Source: Rheum nobile
Lineage: Eukaryota > Streptophyta > Magnoliopsida > Caryophyllales > Polygonaceae
Length of the DNA stretch: 64,000 nt
NCBI GenBank assembly: GCA_027886185.1
Contig: WOAB01000568.1
Location: 3,100,001 to 3,164,000 of the forward strand
Direction of reading: 5' to 3'
Numbering within the stretch: position 1 is the first letter of the stretch; each line of letters begins with the position of its first letter. Shown here piece by piece: positions 11,378-22,567 of this stretch. The position numbers and the translations under genes were made by a program. The notes beneath the pieces are model-generated. The model was not told where the DNA came from. It saw nothing but the letters and a program-made list of their open reading frames with translations, and made no database searches.

Positions 11378-11869
11378 GCGATACAAGTTTAAGCCAAAAA
11401 AAAAAAACTTTGTCTGAGCCTTAGTTTTTTTTTTTCTTCCGTTCGAAATACACACCGTTATTTGGTTTGTCTCACTTGACCATTCTCCCTTGGGAAAATT
11501 AACATGTTCGGATCTCTATTCCTAATCAGTGCAAATTTTCAAGAAAATATCCCTATTTTCAACTTTTTTCCGTCAACTATCAATTTTATTATACGACCAT
11601 ATTTTCGTGGATACATACGATTATAAAAATCCCGATTAATCCCACATACAGATTATGTTGGTTTAGAGTCTTATTAGCTTAGTCCTCGTGCCTTACATGG
11701 AATTAATGAAATAATAATTTTGATATTTGTATAATTATAAAAATTTGCCGATTTTGCAATTTGGAAAATTTTATAGTTAAATAATATAATTCCTTCATCA
11801 AATTTACGAGACTTTAAATCATTTAACATAAAGTATGATAATATAATGATGTACCTAATAAAAATAATG
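11378..11869. other. AT-rich spacer, no gene seen
   Basis: No open frame, RNA gene or clear repeat is visible. Poly-A/T runs occur at 11398-11408 and 11425-11435. The sequence looks like decayed intergenic DNA. Confidence 0.5.
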
Positions 11870-12306
11870 TTTTTTTTTCTGGTAACCCCGAGATATCGCT
11901 TAATTCGCGCAGTACACCAAAGTTTGGCATATTTCGCGTGGTAATCCTGAGGTTTTCATATTTTTCCGCAAAATACCCAAATTGTTATACAAACGGTTTT
12001 CGTTTATTTATTTTTAAATAAAATAAAAAATAAACCTTAAACACTAAATAAGTTTTTAGGATGAAGGGTTTAAGGTTTAGGGGTTTAGGATTTGGGATTT
12101 AGGGTATTGGGTCTAGGGTTTTAAATTTAGGGAATAGGATTTAGTTTTTTATTTTATTTTCAAAAAAATAAACAAAAACCGTTTGTATTAAGAGATTTGG
12201 GTATTTTGCGAAAAAAATAAAAATCTCAGGGTTATCACGCGAAATATGCCAAACTTTGGAGTACCACACAAATTAAGTGATATCTCAGGATTATCAGGCG
12301 AAAAAA
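11870..12306. mobile_element. Foldback (long inverted repeat) element with telomere-like centre
   Basis: The left 160 bases (GGTAACCCCGAGATATC.., CCAAAGTTTGGCATATTTCG, AAACGGTTTT) return as their reverse complement at 12140-12300 (AACCGTTTGT, CGAAATATGCCAAACTTTGG, GATATCTCAGGATTATC). The two arms of about 160 bp surround a core of degenerate TTTAGGG-type repeats (about 12066-12135). It has no coding capacity. It resembles a non-autonomous foldback or MULE-type element; no target duplication could be fixed, so the superfamily is not assigned. Confidence 0.7.
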
Positions 12307-12639
12307 TCGTATAAAAAATGACAATTAAGATAGATATGGTAATATAATAGATTGTTATATTTATTACTCTTTTTATTTGATAATAAATGTCATTTTTCAT
12401 GTTTAGGAGTATCATTATTATAAATAAAATAATTATTTCTTTTTTTAATTTATTAACCTTTATTAACACTTGTTAATTATAAATATTTATTTTACCTAAT
12501 AGTTGAAGACATGAGAGAAAATGGTTAGGTTGCCCAATTTTCAAAAGCAATCTTTACAACTAATTAATAAAATGATACTTAAAATATTCGAATAACGATT
12601 ATTGATTAACAAAGTTTAAAGATTATAATGATATGTAAG
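12307..12639. other. AT-rich spacer, no gene seen
   Basis: Very AT-rich with homopolymer runs and no open frame of note. I see no structure beyond short A/T tracts. Confidence 0.5.
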
Positions 12640-13046
12640 GCCTATATTTCGTACATTGTTGAATAGAACGAAGGAAGATAATAAGGTATTAAATTGTATG
12701 ACATAATAATATATATACAATAGTGAGGATCATATGAGGAGAGTATTTAGGGTATAAAATATGGATTAATCTTAACCTAGATTGTAGGAATGGAGAGTTG
12801 AGATTAAAACACATGGAGTGACAAACTTGTAAATATAATCAATTTTTTTCATTTTATATTTATTTTTTAATTATTTTTTTTAAAAATATTATTTTAATTT
12901 CCGAAATCATTTTTTTTTCAAAAAAAATACTTTTTTGTGAAAAAAAATTTCCAAAAATATTTTCCCCCAATTTATTTTTCAAAAAATAATTTTTCCCCGA
13001 AAATTAATCTTTTTCCCAAAATATTTTTTACTTTTTTCATGAATAT
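12640..13046. repeat. Left arm of an AT-rich inverted repeat interrupted by the Tekay-like element
   Basis: This stretch is similar, in reverse complement, to about 29640-30230 on the far side of the 16-kb gypsy insertion. Shared landmarks are TGGAGTGACAAA (12818-12829, versus TTTGTCACTCCA near 30055), an AGGAG..TAGGG block, and CCCGAAAATTAAT inside a long A/T tract. The arms appear to be parts of one foldback-like element or two inverted copies. Similarity is imperfect and was aligned only by eye. Confidence 0.4.
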
Positions 13047-13257
13047 TGTAATAACCCCTAAAAATCCCGAACTGTCGTTTTGTAAGAAAGACGTGTTGGG
13101 CAATTCTGTAATCTCTGTTTTGATCTTTTGAACGTAATAATATACGTTATTGCATTTTTGGGTCTTAAAATATTTTTAAGAATACAAAAAAATAATAATT
13201 TGGCGCGCTTTGAACGAAATCTGCGACCAGAGACCAAAGGATGCGTTCGCGGCATTT

Positions 13258-13309
13258 CCGCGACCGCGGAAGAGTTTCCGCGACCGCGAAAGAGTTTCCG
13301 CGACCGCGG
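13258..13309. repeat. Three TTTCCGCG-AC-CGCGGAAA units, 20-bp period
   Basis: CCGCGACCGCGG starts at 13258, 13278 (last base A) and 13298. The first and third copies extend to arms of seven to eight bases, TTTCCGCG/CGCGGAAA. The array lies about 120 bp upstream of the TATA box. The same element's 3' LTR keeps only one unit (17647-17658). Confidence 0.92.
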
Positions 13310-13425
13310 AAACGCTGTTCATCGTCCCCTTTGTCTCATTCGCGTTTCGCCGGTTCGGATGCCGCCGTTTCGCCATTGGGGATGCCGATCGATCCATCTT
13401 CTCGGCGTTGAGCTCCCATTTGCTC

Positions 13426-13433
13426 TATAAAAG
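13426..13433 (+). promoter_or_regulatory. TATA box of gypsy 2 5' LTR
   Basis: TATAAAAG lies about 380 bp into the LTR and is conserved in the 3' LTR at 17775-17782. It is the likely Pol II promoter and sets the U3/R boundary a little downstream. The 3' copy is the only one still in a normal LTR context. Confidence 0.7.
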
Positions 13434-13672
13434 GAGGGCGGAGCAGCTTGGAATCTCATCCACAGCTTAATCCATCTCTCTTTCTCTCATTTTCAAGCTC
13501 GCCGGAGTTTGTTCTTTCGCCGGAGTTTTGTGGTCGCCGTTATGCCTCTGGAAGCTTGGAGTGGTGGCCTTGCAAAAGGTGTAGAGTTCGTCATCGTCTT
13601 CGAGTCGTCGGTAAGCCTCGAAGTCGGAGGAGATTCGCGTCGGAAGGGGATCCCCGATCGCGAGGATGAATT

Positions 13673-13728
13673 CCGTGACCGCGGAAGCTGCCCAGAATTC
13701 CGCGACCGCAGAAGCACCGCGACCGCGG
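13673..13728. repeat. Second near-palindrome array of gypsy 2 5' LTR
   Basis: CCGTGACCGCGG (13673), CCGCGACCGCAG (13700) and CCGCGACCGCGG (13717) lie downstream of the TATA box and just after a splice-donor-like GGTAAG at 13610-13615. The 3' LTR has the matching positions at 18034, 18061 and 18082, each with one changed base. Confidence 0.85.
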
Positions 13729-14068
13729 CTTGCCCTGGCAAGCGCGATCGTGGCTTGGACAACCACGGTCACGGCTCAGGCTTTATTCCTTTCGATTCGT
13801 AGCGTTATTCGTTTTTATACCCTCGTCCGTTCGTATCGAATCTAACCCAGGGTTTCGTCGTTGTCGTAGGAATCCGTAACCAGATTCCAGTTTCCAGACC
13901 CCGAAACCCGACATCGTCAATTCACTAGATTAAGGCAAGTGGCGGTTCGCTCTTGCTTATCATTCCATATTCCGTTAGTTATCAATTACTTTGATTGTTA
14001 ATTAAATTGGAATGAAATGTTGTTTTCTTTTGGAAACAGATTTTATAAATGATGTGATTAAAATATGA

Positions 14069-17000
14069 TCCATTATTTTATTTCGGAGAACTGTGTGAGT
14101 AAGCTAGGCTTAGTGTGTAATGAGGCTTGTGAGCCATTTGTGGTAAATCTTCCCAATAGTGAACAGTTAGTAGGGACCAAGCGTCTGTCTGAATTTCCGA
14201 TTACCATTCAACGTCGGAAGTTCGAAGTGAATTTGATCTGTATAGCCATGGATCCATACGACATTATTCTCGGGATGGATTGGCTGATGCGTCATGGGGC
14301 GGTAATTGATTTTAGCTCAAGGACAGTGACAGTTTCATCTGGGGGCCAGTTTGTATGCAAGTTTAAGGGTCGTAATGACGCTGATAACGGAAAGCTCATC
14401 AATGCGATGGCTGCGTGTAAGCTACTTCGACAAGGTTGTGTCGGTTACCTGTGTTATCTGGATAAGCCCAAGAAGGATGAGACCTCAGTTCTTGATGTTC
14501 CGGTCATATGCGAGTATCCAGATGTTTTTCCTGAAGAGATTCCCGATTTACCCACAAATCGTGACGTGGAGTTCACTATTGATCTCGAGCCTGGTACCGC
14601 GCCGATTTCTAAGGCACCGTACCGGATGGCTCCCGCGGAGATGCAAGAGTTGAAGAAGCAACTCGCGGACCTTCTTGAAAAAAGGGTATATAAGGCCGAG
14701 TGCATCGCCTTAGGGCACTCCGGTCTTGTTCGTCAAGAAGAAGGATGGGTCGTTCAGACTTTGTATCGACTATCGAGAGTTGAACAAGGTCACGATCAAG
14801 AATAAGTATCCATGCCTAGGATAGATGATCTGTTGGATCAACTGCATAGAGCAAAAGTCTTTTCCAAGATCGATCTGAGATCTGGTTACCATCAGTTCAG
14901 GATTCGTTAGGAAGATATTCTGAGGACTGCATTCCGGACGAGATATGGACATTACGAGTTCGTAGTCATGCCATTTGGGCTTACTAATTCTCTGACAGTC
15001 TTCATGGATCTGATGCATAGATGTTTCCACCAATATTTGGACATGTTCGTGGTGGTCTTCATCGACGATATTCTAATCTATTTCCCGAGCGAGGAGGCTC
15101 ACGAGGAACATCTTCGAATCACCTTGTCAGTCCTTAGACAAAATCAGTTGTATGCGAAGTTGTCTAAGTGTGACTTCTGGATCAAGGAAGTGGCTTTCTT
15201 AGGCCATGTGATCAATGAGGATGGGGTTATGGTCGATCCTCATAAGATTGAAGCGGTAGCCAACTGGAAGCGACCTCAGAATGTGAAGGAGGTGCGCAGT
15301 TTCTTGGGACTTGCAGGTTACTATAGATGGTACATGGAGGGATTTTCTAAGATCGCTCTACCTATGACTGGGTTACTCCGCAAGGTCCATAAGAAGTTCA
15401 TATGGGATGACAAGTGCGATGCAAGTTTTCAGAAGTTGAAGAAGTGTCTGACGTCCGTACCAGTTTTGGCGCTACCGGAAGGAACTGATGGTTATGTGGT
15501 CTATAGTGACGCTTCAAAGCATGGGTTAGGATGCGTATTGATGCAAAAGGGAAGGTTATTGCGTACGCATCTCGGCAGTTGAAGACCTATGAAGCAAACT
15601 ATCCGACGCATGATCTAGAGTTAGCGGTTGTGGTTTTCGCGTTGAAGATTTGGAGGCACTATCTCTATGGTGTTAGGTGCCAAGTCTTTACCGATCATAA
15701 GAGTCTCAAGTATGTGTTCACTCAGAAGGAGTTGAATATGAGGCAACGTCGCTGGTTGGAGCTACTCAAAGACTACGACATCGAGTTGTTGTATCATCCG
15801 GGCAAGGCTAATGTAGTAGCCGACGCATTGAGCCGGAAGATGCCGCACGAGACCGTAGTACCTCTACTCACTGCTCAGACCAAACTGAACCAAGGATTGT
15901 GCGAGATTGACGTCTTGTACGATCAGCGGCGAGGATGCCTGAGTATGTTGGAGATTCAGGCTATGCTACTTGATCAGATCAAGGAGAAGCAGATTGATGA
16001 CGTGATCTTAGTAAAGATAAGCAGTGAAGTGATGGACGGGAAAGCTCCCGGATTCGTGGTTCAAGATGATGGATCACTCTGGTTTCAGGATCGGATTTGT
16101 GTGCTTGACATAGATGGCCTTCGCCAGTTGGTGATGAAGGAGGCCCATTCGTCAGCTTATTCTGTACATCCAGGATCCAGCAAGATGTACAAAGACCTCA
16201 GAAAGAAATTATGGTGGCCTAATATGAAGTGAGACGTAGCAGAATTTGTGGCGAAATGCTTGACTTGTCATAAGGTCAAGATAGAGCACCGTAGACTAGG
16301 TGGCGAATTGCTACCTCTTCCAGTGCCAGAATGAAAGTGGGAGGATATTGCTATGGACTTCGTCACGGGGTTACCAAAGACTCAGAGTCAGAAGGATGCC
16401 ATATGGGTGATCATTGACAGGCTCACGAAGAGTGCTCATTTCGTGCCCATCAAGTCAACATGGGGAACCCAGAAGCTATCAGAAGTGTTCCTACACGAGA
16501 TTGTCCGTTTGCATGGTACGCCAAAAACCATTGTATCGGATTGTGACGGCCGATTCATGTCGAGATTCTGGAAAGAACTCCACAAGGCCATGAGAACTGA
16601 GTTGAGGTTTAGTACTGCGTTTCATCCTCAGATGGATGGACAGTCTGAGAGGACCATCCAGACACTGGAAGATATGTTGAGAGCTTGCATACTAGATCGT
16701 CCGACCAGCTGGGAAAACAGCTTAAGTCTGATTGAATTCACGTACAACAATAGCTGACATTCTACCATTAAGATGGCTCCATTTGAGGCTTTGTACGGTC
16801 GGAAGTGCAGATCTCCAATTTGTTGGGATGAGAATGCCGACAAGGTTCTACTCGGACCGGAGTTAGTCGAAAGGACTGCCTCGGACATTGTCTTGATCAG
16901 ACAGAGGATGTTGACAGCTCAGAGTCGACAAAAGTCTTACGCAGATCTGAAGCGCATGAATGTCGAGTTTGAGGTTGGTGACAAGGTGTTTGTCAGAGTG

Positions 17001-17403
17001 TCGCCATCCAAGGGTGTGTTCAGGTTCGGCAAGCGTTGGAAGCTTAACCCTCGCTACGTGGGACCGTTTGAGATCCTTGATAGAGTTGGATCTCTAGCGT
17101 ATCATTTGGCAGTGCCGCCGTCGGCGCATCCGGTGCATAACGTGTTCCACGTGTCGCTCCTAAGGAGGTACGTGCCAGATGTGTCTCATGTGCTGAGTTA
17201 TGAGGACATCGAGATTCGGGCAAATGGTACCTACGAGGAGATACATGTGCGTATTCTCGAACGCTGCGAGAAGCACTTGCGGAACAAGGTGGTACCATTA
17301 GTGCGGATTCTCTAGTCCAAGTCTGGATCTGAGGAGGTTACTTGGGAAACCTGGGAGACTGAGGCCGATATGCTTAGTTGTTTTCCCGATCTATTTTCGG
17401 CCT
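14069..17403 (+). pseudogene. Pol of gypsy 2: protease end, RT, RNase H, integrase, chromodomain
   Basis: Protease is missing its active site; IILGMDWLMRHGAVIDF remains. RT follows with APYRMAPAEMQELKKQL, FSKIDLRSGYHQ, VMPFGLTNS and VVFIDDILIYF (about 15050-15085), then RNase H (VYSDASKHGLGCVLMQKG, HKSLKYVFTQKELN), integrase (HPGSSKMYKDLRKKLWWPNMK, MDFVTGLPKTQSQKDAIWVI, IVSDCDGRF, FHPQMDGQSERTIQ) and a chromodomain-like tail (EEVTWETWE). Frame changes occur near 14690 and 15550. Stops at 14908, 16230, 16332, 16757 and 17313 mostly replace Trp or Glu codons. Closely related to the pol at 41128-44559, which helps place each break. Confidence 0.9.
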
Positions 17404-17405
17404 AG

Positions 17406-17441
17406 TTTCGGGGTCGAAACATTTTTTTAAGGGGGAGGTAA
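17406..17441 (+). promoter_or_regulatory. Hairpin plus polypurine tract before the 3' LTR of gypsy 2
   Basis: GTTTCG-GGGT-CGAAAC (17405-17420) forms 6-bp arms around a 4-base loop. A short T run and AAGGGGGAGGTAA (17429-17441) follow, immediately before the LTR. The purine tract is the expected plus-strand primer. The same hairpin-T run-purine arrangement occurs in the complete Tekay-like element. Confidence 0.75.
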
Positions 17442-18430
17442 TGTAATAACCCCTAAAAATCCCGAACTGTCATTTTGTAAGAAAGACGTGTTGGGCAATT
17501 CTGTAATCTCTGTTTTGATCTTTTGAACGTAATAATATACGTTATTTCATTTTTGGGTCTTAAAATATTTTTAAGAATACAAAAAAAAATGGCGCACTTT
17601 GAACAAAATCTGTGACCAGAGACCAAACGATGCATTCGCGGCATTTCCGCGACCGCGGAAACGCTGTTCATCGTCCCCTTTGTCTCCATTGCGTTTCGCC
17701 GGTTCGGATTCCACCGTTTCACCGTTGGGGATGCCGATCGATCCATCTTCTCGACGTTGAGCTCCCATTTGCTCTATAAAAGGAGGGCGGAGCAGCTTGG
17801 AATCTCATCCACAGCTCAATCCATCTCTCTTTCTCTCATTTTCAAGCTCGCCGGAGTTCGTGCTTTCACCGGAGTTTTCGTCGGAGTTTTGTGGTCACCG
17901 TTGTGCCTCTGGAAGCTTGGAGTGGTGGCCTTGCAAAAGATGTAGAGTTCGTCATCGTCTTCGAGTCGTCGGTAAGCCTCGAAGCCGGAGGAGAGTCGCG
18001 TCGAAAGGGGATCCCCGATCGCGGGGATGAATTCTGCGACCGCGGAAGCTGCCTAGAATTCCGCGACCACGGAAGCCCAAACCGCGACTGCGGCTTGCCC
18101 TGGCAAGCGCGATCGTGGCTTGGACAGCCACGGTCACGACTCAGGCTTTATTCCTTTTGATTCGTAGCGTTATTCATTTTTATACCCTCGTCCGTTCGTA
18201 TCGAATCTAACCCAGGGTTTCGTCGTTGTCGTATGAATCCGTAACCAGATTCCAGTTTCCAGACCCCGAAACCCGACATCGTCAATTCACTAGATTAAGG
18301 CAAGTGGCGGTTCACTCTTGCTTATCATTCCATATTCCGTTAGTTATCAATTACTTTGATTGTTAATTAAATTGGAATGAAGAGTTGTTTTCGTTTGGGA
18401 ACAGATTTTATAAATGATGTGATTAAAATA
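17442..18430 (+). repeat. 3' LTR of gypsy 2, part 1
   Basis: Begins TGTAATAACCCC after the polypurine tract and runs to GATTAAAATA, where the copia element inserted. It contains one CCGCGACCGCGG unit (17647), TATAAAAG (17775), a GGTAAG donor-like site near 17970 and three degenerate units (18034-18093). The sequence continues at 25470. Confidence 0.93.
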
Positions 18431-19324
18431 TGTTGGATCGTTAGAGTTACATCTGAGGGAACAAATGCTTTGTTCCCACAGAAGGTGCAGCATAATAATA
18501 TAGCAAGAAAGATAAAGTGACGAACTCACGATGTATAGTGGAAACCCCAATCAGTCAAATAACTAATCAAGGAAAAACCACTACCTTCAAGCTTCTCGCT
18601 TGAGAGGATTTTGAAGCGTCTACTTGTCTTATTGATTTCTTGTTCGATTACACTTGTAGCCTGGACTCCAAACCCTAGACTTCCCACCTAGATTTGAAAC
18701 TCTCTTCTACAACGGTGAATACGAACTCAACCATCTAAGACTCACAAACACTTCACTCTCTTTTTCTTTTCAGTTTAATGCTCTGAGTTCGTACATAGAA
18801 ATGAATCCCACATTCCTATAAATACAACTCGACTAACACAATCGTAACAAGATAAAAATCTCTATCTAAACTAGGTAACAAGAAGATATTAAATGATTTG
18901 AAGAATATTATCTTAACCTCCTATATTATCTAAGGAAGGAATTCCTAAGATAACATAATCGGATAAAGATAAAATCTTCTCTCTCCAAATATATTATCTT
19001 AGGAAAGATTTCCTAAGATAACGCATTCGGATTCTCTCTCCACATCTTCTCTTCGGCAAGATCCTTCCAGCCGAAATCCTTCTTCCTTGACCGCGTGATC
19101 TTCAAAGATAATCTTCACGCTGAATATCCTTCACTCCATTCGCAGCTTGATTGATGTTCGTCATTGATGTTCCTTGAGAGGTAACAAAGCATGTGGAGAA
19201 AGCTTTGTTCCCTCTACAATTCTTTGCTGCCAATGGTTCCTTGTGACAACTGTTTTGTTCCTGAAACACTTAGTTATCAGATTAGTTGAATGTTTGTTAC
19301 CATCAAAACCTAAGAAATTCAACA
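18431..19324 (-). repeat. 3' LTR (left copy) of the Sirevirus-like element
   Basis: 894 bp, TG..CA ended, and the same length as the copy at 24571. On the minus strand a TATTTATAG box lies at about 18814-18824, suitable as a TATA element. It borders polypurine tracts on its inner side. Confidence 0.93.
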
Positions 19325-19920
19325 AATTCCCCCTTTTTGATGGTGACAAACATCCTTGACAATAAAACATACATATGAGATAAAGACAGTTGTATAGAGA
19401 AAGATTTCACACTTGGACACAATAGTTCCCCCTTAGTCTAGCAACATATGAAACCATGTTTTGTTCCCCCTCAATTAAAGCTACCAGTCATTTTCCCCCT
19501 TTTGGCATCATCAAAAACATAAGTAAATTGCGAAAAGGAAATGAGCACGGTAAGAAAAGCACACAACCCTTTTTCATTAAAAGGAAACAACCAACTGTAA
19601 ACATAGTGCAAGGACATCAACAAGATATGCAAAGAAACAAACAAGATCAACATGCCAATCAAGGTAACCACATGAAGCAGAAGCAAAGAAGAGCAAAGAA
19701 GTACGGGGATAGATGATCTAGGGAACAAAAGAGGGGTTGGTTAGCCAGAGAAAGACGAATCAAGACCACTGGTGCCTACAGAGGGAGCCGAAATATGAAT
19801 AGCAATTTAAGCATGCACTTACTCCATAAGACACCTTTGTTGTTCTGCCAACATAGATATTGCGCGAGACAAGTTCCTCACGGTCCTTCGCAGAGCAAGT
19901 TCATATTTTTGTTCCCCCTC
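19325..19920 (-). promoter_or_regulatory. Five polypurine tracts upstream of the 3' LTR
   Basis: TTCCCCC (GGGGGAA on the coding strand) occurs at 19327, 19426, 19464, 19493 and 19912. The first directly abuts the LTR, with AAAAAGGGGGAATT read on minus. Multiple polypurine tracts next to the 3' LTR are a described hallmark of Sireviruses. Confidence 0.7.
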
Positions 19921-20956
19921 AGAGTCTACTCTTCCTCATCCATATCAGCTTCCACCTCAGGTTCAACTTTGACCCAGCCAACACCTTCTTGCAACACACA
20001 CTACATCTTGTGCAGGATACTAGCATCCAACCGTCGGTAGAGGAAATATTCATTGGTCCCCTCTTTGTATACCTTGTGGTGTTCCATTTTTTTTTTTGGA
20101 ACACACGGGAGTAATAGGGCAACCTTGCTGAAGTTGTCATATAGATAGGAGGGGAGAAACCACGAGAATCCTTTTCCATATCTTTTCAAGTACTAAGGAT
20201 ATTGCTCCCAATCCTCTTCTTTCCTTATTTTTCCAAAGATCACAACCAGGAAGATATCTTCCAAAAATAAATCTCGTGAAAGATTCTGTCCAAATCCATG
20301 AAAGCCCACAAAATTTCAAGCGCACCAAACATCATGCAACCAACACACCAATCCTTAATGCACATAACACATTCCAAGTAGTTACAAGCCATCATTACAC
20401 ATCATACCTGTCAAATCCCAGCCACAGACCATAGAGGCGACGATTCGTATTCTCGGCTTTTCGAAAAAGTAGAAGAGTGTGATGCGGTGGTAACGTTACT
20501 AGAGAAGGTACAAAGAACATCACACAGAAACATATACGAGAATTTTTAATAATGTTTAATCATGAATGAGAGGCTCCCAGATGTGGATGATAAGAGGGGC
20601 TCATAGGAAGCATCAAGCATGATGGCTAGGATAAGTTGTAGAGTCAACAATCATTTGGGCTTATAATGAGGGATCAATGCATCAAGTTGACTCTTTTGGG
20701 CCAAAGGAAGGCTGATTCATGTATTATAATGATAGCATAGATGATCATGGATGATATTTTACACATAAGTGAAGTATTAGCACAGTTCTAAGCAAGTTGT
20801 TCAATTAATGATCAAGAGAATGAGTGCAGATCAAGATATGACGATTTAACCTTTCACACTTTACCATGTAAATTAGTCAATCATCGAGGGAACATAAGAG
20901 ATAGGCAATCAGTTTAGAGAGATCATACCTAGTTCTATACGGAATTGTTCGAAGGG
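19345..20956 (-). other. Long non-coding 3' spacer of the Sirevirus-like element
   Basis: About 1.6 kb lie between the pol stop and the 3' LTR. No open frame on the minus strand resembles the env-like ORF found in some Sireviruses. Apart from the polypurine tracts I see only short T/A runs. Confidence 0.6.
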
Positions 20957-22560
20957 TTACCTATTTAGTGCCTTGGTGAAAATGTCAGCGATCTGATTCT
21001 TGGTTCCGCAGAAGTCCATGGACACCAACCCTTTCTCCATACAGTCACGTAAGAAGTGATGTCTTATCTCGATATGCTTGATACGTGAGTGTTGCACAGG
21101 ATTCTTGGAGATATTTATTGCACTAGTATTGTCACAAAGAATGGGAATAGAGTCAAGAAGAATACCATAGTCGATGAGTTGTTGTTTAAGCCATAGAAGT
21201 TGAGTGCAGCAAGCGGCAACGGCTATGTATTCGGCTTCTGCAGTTGATAGAGCAACTGAATTCTGCTTCTTTGACCCCCAGGAAACTAAGCACGGCCCAA
21301 GGAACTGAGCCATTCCAGATGTGGACTTTCTATCCGCTTTGTTCCCTACGAAGTCAGCATTTGTGTATCCAACTAGATCAAAGTTTCCGCCACTGGGATA
21401 CCACAGACATAGATCATCTGTTCCCTTCAAGTATCTCAGAATCCTCTTTACTGCTTTGAGGTGTGTCTCTTTGGAATCAGCCTGAAAACGAGCACATAGA
21501 CACACACTATACATAATATCAGGTCTACTTGCAGTGAGATAGAGAAGCGAACCTATGATTCCTCGATAGAGAGATGGATCAACTCCTTGCTCATGTTCGT
21601 CATTTCCCATTGGATTGTTTGGAGAGATGGGAGTTGTGAAGGGCTTTGCATCAGACATTCCGAATTTCTTGACGCATTCCCTGAGGTACTTCTGTTGGTG
21701 TACTTTGGTTCCATCATCTCCCTGAGAGACTTGAAGTCCCAAGAAGAACTTGAGTTCCTCAACCATGCTCATCTCGAATTCACTGGCCATTAGATTTGAG
21801 AATTTTTGAACCAGTTTATCATCTGTAGAGCCAAAGATGATATCATCCACGTAGACTTGCACAACCAGAGTATGCTTTCCCTCCTTCAGCAGGAACAAAG
21901 TCTTGTCGACCTTTCCACGAACATATCCATGAGCCAGAAGGAACTGTGAGAGCCTATCGTACCAAACGCTCGGAGCCTGTTTGAGACCATACAGCGCTTT
22001 GTCAAGAATGTAGACATGATCAGATTGGGATGCGTCTTCAAAGTCGGGTGTTTGCTCCACATAGACCTCCTCCTTGAGAACACCATTCAAGAAGGCGGCC
22101 TTTACATCCATTTGTTGCAGTTTGAAGCCGTGGAAAGAGGAGTAGGCTATTAGAAGTCTTATGGATTCCAACCTAGCAACAGGAGCAAAGGTCTTATCAT
22201 AGTCGATTCATTTCTGCTGGTTGTAACCTTTTACCACCAGCCTTGCTTTATTCCTTGTGACCTGACCTTGATCATCCAGCTTGTTTCTGAACACCCATTT
22301 GGTTCCTATCACCGTTCTGTTCCTTAGTCGAGGAACTAACCGCCAAACTTTGTTCCTTTCAAACTGATGAAGTTCTTCTTGCATGGCGTTAATCTAGTCA
22401 GGATCCTTCAATGCTTCTCCTACAGTTTTAGGTTCTTGCAAAGAAAGAAAAGCATTGAAAGCACATAAATTTTGTAAAGAGGAGCGAGTGCTTTGAGGAA
22501 TTCCCTTTCGAAAGTCTGTAAGGATTAGATGAACTGGATGAGACCCCTTCTGCTGGTAGT
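20957..22560 (-). pseudogene. Reverse transcriptase and RNase H of the Sirevirus-like element
   Basis: From the right: KWVFRNKLDDQGQVTRNKAR and DKTFAPVARLESIRLLIAYS, then WKLQQMDVKAAFLNG-type FKLQQMDVKAAFLNGVLKEE, VYVDDIIFGSTDD (the catalytic YVDD, near 21845) and FFLGLQVSQ. RNase H follows with YTNADFVGNKADRKSTSG, SVALSTAEAEYIAVAACCTQ, CDNTSAINISKNPVQHSR and ends NQIADIFTKALNR. The last 404 codons are open. Upstream, TAG and TAA codons at about 22207 and 22397 break the frame. The enzyme would copy element RNA into DNA in cytoplasmic particles. Confidence 0.9.
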
Positions 22561-22567
22561 TCCTTAT

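Larger units (their letters stand above)
13047..14068 (+). repeat. 5' LTR of gypsy 2, truncated at its 3' side
   Basis: It matches the 3' LTR at 17442-18430 almost base for base up to GATTAAAATATGAT, then switches into protease coding sequence. TATAAAAG lies at 13426-13433. Near-palindrome arrays lie before (13258-13309) and after (13673-13728) that box, and a CG-GTAAG splice-donor-like site lies at 13611. The conserved block TCGAATCTAACCC-AGGGTTTCG is at about 13836-13858. The first array has three units here but one in the 3' LTR. Confidence 0.9.

Noticed and set aside
12066..12135. True interstitial telomere
   Set aside because: Repeats are degenerate and lie in the loop of a small inverted-repeat element.
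13176..13772. Several overlapping frames on both strands in the gypsy 2 LTR
   Set aside because: They coincide with the GC-rich repeat arrays and are matched by similar shadows in the 3' LTR.
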